7,974 nucleotides of DNA from WYZ-LMO8 sp964586135. GTDB taxonomy: Archaea; Thermoproteota; Methanomethylicia; Nezhaarchaeales; WYZ-LMO8. Made by a program: the position numbers and the translations under genes. The first letter of the stretch is position 1, and each line of letters begins with the position of its first letter. Of the stretch, positions 5,370-7,974 are shown piece after piece. The stretch covers positions 1 to 7,974 of the forward strand of contig CAZPGS010000038.1 in assembly GCA_964586135.1 (NCBI GenBank), written 5' to 3'. Below the pieces are notes generated by a model. The model worked only from the letters and a program-made list of their open reading frames with translations. It ran no database searches and was not told where the DNA came from.

Positions 5370-6524
5370 TTAATGAAGCGAGCTGAGAGCTTGATCTATG
5401 TCCTCTACTAAGTCGTTCACGTCTTCAAGCCCTACCGATAACCTCACGAGGCCCTCCGTTATCCCCAACCTCTTCCTCTCCTCTGCGGGCAAATCTCTAT
5501 GCGAAGACGAGACTGGATGCGATGCCAAGCTCTCGCAGCCGCCCAGACTAGGCGAGGGCTTTATCACCTTCAAGCTCTTGAGGAACTTCCTCACGTCCTC
5601 TCCATTGCCCTTGATCTCGAAGCTCACGACAGCTCCGTATCCTTTTAGCAATCTCTTGGCTATGTGGTGCGTAGGATGGGACGGCAGGCCGGGGTAGTAC
5701 ACTTTCGAGACCTTGCTGTGCCCCTCGAGGAACTCGGCTATGGCCTTTGCGCTCTCTTGGCTTACTTTCAACCTAGCGGCTAGGGTCTTGAGACCCCTCA
5801 AGACGAGGAAGGAGGCATGAGGGTCCAGTGTACATCCAAGCCTAGCCCTAGCGTACCAGAGCTCGTCTATGAACTTCGAGCTTGACACGACTGCGCCACC
5901 CACCACGTCGTTGTGGCCAGCCAAGTACTTCGTCAGGCTGTGCACGACAGCGTTGGCCCCGCGCAGAAGCGGCTTGAGATTCAGGGGAGTGGCGAAGGTG
6001 TTGTCGACCATCAGGAAGGCCCCCCTCTCCTTACAGACAGAGGCCAACAAGTCTAGGTCTACGACCCTGAGTAAGGGGTTTGAGATAGACTCTACGAAGA
6101 CCACAGCGTCCCCGCTATCGATGGCGTCGACTATGTCCTCGGTTTCCGGCCCCCTCAGCTCGACCTTGATGCCGAACTTCTCGAAGCTTTTTGCCAGAGG
6201 TATCGTGACTCCGTAGACGTCCCTAGAGAGCACCAGCTTGCATCCACTCCTCAATAAGTGGAAAAAGCATGTGGATATCGCCGCCATGCCTGAAGAAAAG
6301 ACTAAGGCGTCCTCGCCCCCTTCCAGGCTCGCGAGTCTCCTCTCTAGGACGAAGTTTGTGGGGTTGTCCTCTCGTGAGTACTTTAGCGGCCTTCCCCTAA
6401 AGGCCTTCACCACGTCGAGCGGGTAGGGGAATACAGCCGTTTGGTAAATGGGGGTCACGAATGAGGCTATGCCCTCGAAAACCTCTTCTCCTCCATGAAT
6501 GGCCCTCGTAGCCTCTCTGGGCAT
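5370..6524 (-). CDS. Cys/Met metabolism PLP enzyme (cystathionine synthase/lyase type)
   Basis: A 384-residue PLP-dependent trans-sulfuration enzyme (cystathionine gamma-synthase, gamma- or beta-lyase, or methionine gamma-lyase family). Seen: the usual opening ATRAIHGGE and TPIYQTAVF, Y49-S-R51 in KYSREDNPT (phosphate contact from the neighbouring subunit), S77-S-G-M for phosphate binding, ring-stacking Y104, D174 in LMVDNTFATP for the pyridine nitrogen, the PLP lysine K199 in HSLTKYLAGHNDVVGG, and substrate-carboxylate R361 in EGLVRLSVGLED. All key residues are present, and the length is normal (380-400). Sequence by eye does not separate synthase from lyase activity. The ATG at 6524 has a weak AAGGG just ahead. 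The gene stands alone on its strand, divergent from sfsA, with a palindromic site in the shared upstream region. Expected role: moving sulfur between cysteine and homocysteine in the cytoplasm. Confidence 0.95.
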   Translation of the reverse strand: MPREATRAIHGGEEVFEGIASFVTPIYQTAVFPYPLDVVKAFRGRPLKYSREDNPTNFVLERRLASLEGGEDALVFSSGMAAISTCFFHLLRSGCKLVLSRDVYGVTIPLAKSFEKFGIKVELRGPETEDIVDAIDSGDAVVFVESISNPLLRVVDLDLLASVCKERGAFLMVDNTFATPLNLKPLLRGANAVVHSLTKYLAGHNDVVGGAVVSSSKFIDELWYARARLGCTLDPHASFLVLRGLKTLAARLKVSQESAKAIAEFLEGHSKVSKVYYPGLPSHPTHHIAKRLLKGYGAVVSFEIKGNGEDVRKFLKSLKVIKPSPSLGGCESLASHPVSSSHRDLPAEERKRLGITEGLVRLSVGLEDVNDLVEDIDQALSSLH

Positions 6525-6548
6525 AGCCCTTCTCAGGAGGGAGAACCC

Positions 6549-6590
6549 AGAGTAATCTTATTTCAAATTTGTTATTACTAAGAGTAATAA
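6549..6590. promoter_or_regulatory. Palindromic operator with a half-site repeat
   Basis: TTATTACT (6572-6579), spacer AAG, AGTAATAA (6583-6590) form a perfect inverted repeat with eight-base arms. The string AGAGTAAT occurs at 6581-6588 and again at 6549-6556, exactly 32 bp apart, close to three helical turns. The sites flank the likely promoter region of the trans-sulfuration gene (AT-rich 6560-6570). A dimeric or octameric regulator, for instance of the Lrp type, would fit. The symmetry is seen; the function is inferred. Confidence 0.5.
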
Positions 6591-6650
6591 ATGGACCTTA
6601 AAATCCAAGGATAAGGAGAGGCCTTTTTCGTTATTCTATTGCTCTCGACT

Positions 6651-6661
6651 AAAGCATAAAT
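6651..6661 (+). promoter_or_regulatory. Candidate TATA element of sfsA
   Basis: AAAGCATAAAT, centred about 28-30 bp before the GTG at 6686. No SD lies ahead of that GTG, so a leaderless message is likely. Confidence 0.45.
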
Positions 6662-6685
6662 CTTGCCGTTTCTACTGAGCGTCAC

Positions 6686-7393
6686 GTGGACTTAGTCAGA
6701 ATAGCTGAACTCCACGGCCTTCGCAAGTGTACGATTTTGAGGAGGGTCAACCGCTTTGTGGTCGAGTGCCTTGAAGGAGGGCAAACGATAGAGCTTCACC
6801 TTCGAAACACGGGGAGGCTCAGCGGCTTGCTTGTGAGCGGCTCTAAAGCACTTTACAAGCCTAAGTGCAGAGGAAGGACTTGCGGCTACTTGATGGCCGT
6901 GGACGTTGAGGAGGGTTACGCGATGGTCGACACGGCAACTCAAGCATCGTTCTTCGAGATAGCCCTCGAGAAAGGCGTCTTCCGCTGGCTTGAGGGGTTT
7001 AAGATAAAAGGGAGGAACGTCCGCTTTGCCTCTTCGCGCTTCGATTATCTTCTCGAAAAGCAAGCTCTAAACCTTTTACTAGAATTGAAATCGGCCACGT
7101 ACGTAGGGGGGTCAGTGGCCACGTTTCCCGACGCCCCCACCAAAAGAGGCAGGAGGCACGTCACCGAGCTAACACAGTTAGCGGAGAGAGGGTTTAGGAC
7201 TGCCCTCTACTTCTTAGCGACGCACCCTTGCGCTGAGTCTTTCAGGGTATTCCGCGAGGTGGACGAAGGCCTATACCAAGCAGTCTTAAAGGCCATTAAG
7301 AGCGGTGTCGACGTGAGAGCGCTGAAGATAGCGATTGATAAGGACTTGGCCATCTATGCGGGCTCAGACCCTCTGCCAATAATTTGGCCGTGA
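6686..7393 (+). CDS. sfsA: SfsA family protein (sugar fermentation stimulation homologue)
   Basis: A 235-residue SfsA protein. The family is widespread in bacteria and archaea, has an N-terminal OB-like part and a C-terminal nuclease-like fold, and has been linked to nucleic acid binding; its cellular job is unsettled. Seen: HLRNTGRLSGLLVSG (38-52), VDTATQASFFEIAL (81-94), SSRFDYLLE (116-124) and LLELKSATYV (131-140), which give the D120 and E133-x-K135 set of a PD-(D/E)xK-like site, then the signature TFPDAPTKRGRRHVTEL (146-162) and ERGFRTALYFLA. It is full length. The GTG at 6686 follows a TATA-like element by about 28 bp. A CRGRTCG pair of cysteines (C61, C66) with C182 is unusual for the family as I know it. 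Its stop overlaps possible early starts of the decarboxylase frame, so the two genes may be co-transcribed. Confidence 0.93.
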   Translation: MDLVRIAELHGLRKCTILRRVNRFVVECLEGGQTIELHLRNTGRLSGLLVSGSKALYKPKCRGRTCGYLMAVDVEEGYAMVDTATQASFFEIALEKGVFRWLEGFKIKGRNVRFASSRFDYLLEKQALNLLLELKSATYVGGSVATFPDAPTKRGRRHVTELTQLAERGFRTALYFLATHPCAESFRVFREVDEGLYQAVLKAIKSGVDVRALKIAIDKDLAIYAGSDPLPIIWP

Positions 7394-7454
7394 GCTTAAA
7401 TGCGTATGTCGTTAACTCCGCTCACATGAGCTTCGAAGTCATAACGCTCCTCAG

Positions 7455-7468
7455 GAAAACTTTTAAGC
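7455..7468 (+). promoter_or_regulatory. Candidate BRE/TATA of the decarboxylase
   Basis: GAAAAC followed by TTTTAAGC matches the purine-rich BRE plus TATA arrangement of crenarchaeal promoters. Transcription would start near 7490, within the frame upstream of the preferred GTG at 7510, which argues that the upstream part of the frame is not translated. Confidence 0.45.
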
Positions 7469-7491
7469 TATCGGCTCTTCAGCGTCCTCTC

Positions 7492-7497
7492 GGAGGT
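7492..7497 (+). promoter_or_regulatory. Ribosome binding site of the decarboxylase
   Basis: GGAGGT, a strong match to the archaeal SD, 12 bases ahead of the in-frame GTG at 7510. The spacing is slightly long. No other in-frame start lies closer. Confidence 0.45.
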
Positions 7498-7509
7498 TTA
7501 AGACGAGAA

Positions 7510-7929
7510 GTGGTTGAGGAAGACTGCTCGTCGAGACAGATAGTGGGGAAGCACGTCTACGGAAACCTCTACGACTGTGACCCCGACATCCTCTCAGACG
7601 AGGCGTTCTTGAGGGAAGTGGTCGTAGAGGCTGCCCGCATATCCAAGTGCAACCTCTACGAGGTCAAGTCGTGGAAGTTCGGCGACGAGAAGGGCGGAGT
7701 CTCGGTGATAGCTCTCATCACGGAGAGCCACATAGCATTGCACACGTGGATCGAGTACGGGTATGCCACCGTCGACGTCTACACCTGCGGTAGCAAGTCT
7801 GACCCAGAGACGGCCTTCGCCTTCATAGTCTCGCAGTTGAAGCCAAAGGAGTACACGAAATACTTCAGCGACAGGTCATCTAAGCCGAGGACCACCAAGG
7901 CGGCGGTCAAGGCCCCTCAGCTTGGTTAA
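7510..7929 (+). CDS. Pyruvoyl-dependent decarboxylase, AdoMetDC/arginine decarboxylase family
   Basis: A 139-residue proenzyme of polyamine synthesis. It self-cleaves to give a beta chain and an alpha chain whose new N-terminal serine becomes the pyruvoyl group. Seen: IVGKHVYGNLYDCD near the N-terminus, then SWKFGDEKGGVSVIALITESHIALHTWIEYGYATVDVYTCG. Cleavage is expected between E72 and S73 (Ser codon 7726-7728); H78 is the processing histidine and C93 the catalytic cysteine. Crenarchaea have both an AdoMet decarboxylase and an arginine decarboxylase derived from it. GKHVYGNLY and VSVIALxxESHIAxHTW recall the arginine type, which would make agmatine, but I cannot settle this by eye. The GTG at 7510 is preferred for family length (about 120-135) and GGAGGT upstream. 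The frame is open to a GTG at 7390 overlapping the sfsA stop as GTGA, and to an ATG at 7426. Confidence 0.88.
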   Translation: MVEEDCSSRQIVGKHVYGNLYDCDPDILSDEAFLREVVVEAARISKCNLYEVKSWKFGDEKGGVSVIALITESHIALHTWIEYGYATVDVYTCGSKSDPETAFAFIVSQLKPKEYTKYFSDRSSKPRTTKAAVKAPQLG

Positions 7930-7974
7930 AGGGGCTGAAGAGCTGGGGCCCCTCGCCCCCCATCATTTTATACC
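7930..7974 (+). other. GC-rich hairpin and AT-rich element at the window end
   Basis: AGGGGC (7930-7935) and GCCCCT (7948-7953) can form a six-pair stem with a 12-base loop directly after the decarboxylase stop. A second pairing between TGGGG (7944-7948) and CCCCA (7957-7961) is also possible. The following CATTTTATACC (7961-7971) could serve as a T-rich terminator tail, or as the TATA box of a gene beyond the window. Confidence 0.35.

Noticed and set aside
5869..6216. A 115-codon + strand frame opposite the trans-sulfuration gene
   Set aside because: It is antisense to the conserved PLP-binding region, and the translation is unstructured Ser/Thr-rich sequence.
6692..7063. A 123-codon - strand frame opposite sfsA
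   Set aside because: It is a shadow of sfsA, whose motifs are intact on the + strand; there is no ribosome site or family resemblance.
1..7974. Transposon ends, tRNA or rRNA genes
   Set aside because: I saw no transposase-like protein, terminal inverted repeats, cloverleaf with a TTCGA-type loop, or conserved rRNA segments. Nearly all the sequence is taken up by the genes listed.

Overview
The window looks like a chromosomal segment of a thermophilic crenarchaeon (Thermoproteota). Supporting signs are an archaeal A/V-type ATP synthase, an Lrp-type regulator, BRE/TATA-like promoters about 28 bp ahead of start codons (leaderless genes), GTG starts, G-rich Shine-Dalgarno (SD) sites, and a pyruvoyl decarboxylase of the small AdoMet/arginine decarboxylase type. 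A Desulfurococcales-like host is my guess; the sequence alone does not fix the genus.

Layout. Positions 1-111 hold no gene I can support. 112-573 (-) is an Lrp/AsnC regulator. 685-5295 is a cluster of A/V-ATPase stalk and membrane-sector genes: subunits E and H (-, coupled), subunit I/a (+, divergent from H), a subunit C/AC39 protein carrying an N-terminal two-helix membrane hairpin (-, convergent with I), a 93-residue two-helix membrane protein (+, divergent from C), and the proteolipid K/c (+). The catalytic and central-stalk genes A, B, D and F are absent, so the complex is encoded at more than one locus. 5370-6524 (-) is a PLP-dependent trans-sulfuration enzyme. 6686-7393 (+) is SfsA. 7510-7929 (+) is a pyruvoyl-dependent decarboxylase for polyamine synthesis. 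The last 45 bases carry a GC-rich hairpin and an AT-rich element.

How the genes fit together. E and H form the peripheral stalk that holds the catalytic head still against subunit I. K forms the rotor ring, and C normally caps that ring and joins it to the central shaft. The most unusual point is the C gene: its soluble part matches the AC39 family well, but it is preceded by about 65 residues forming a hairpin that resembles the bacterial ATP-synthase accessory protein AtpZ. A second small hairpin protein lies between C and K. This suggests a membrane-anchored rotor cap and a possible ring-assembly or ring-plug function not named in standard descriptions of the archaeal enzyme.

Regulation. 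Two divergent gene pairs appear to share symmetrical TATA elements (1709-1716 and 4585-4594). The gap between the trans-sulfuration gene and sfsA holds a perfect 19-bp palindrome plus a half-site repeat 32 bp away, suggestive of an Lrp-type or similar operator. Several start codons are revised from the longest possible reading frames on the basis of SD sites, TATA position and family length.
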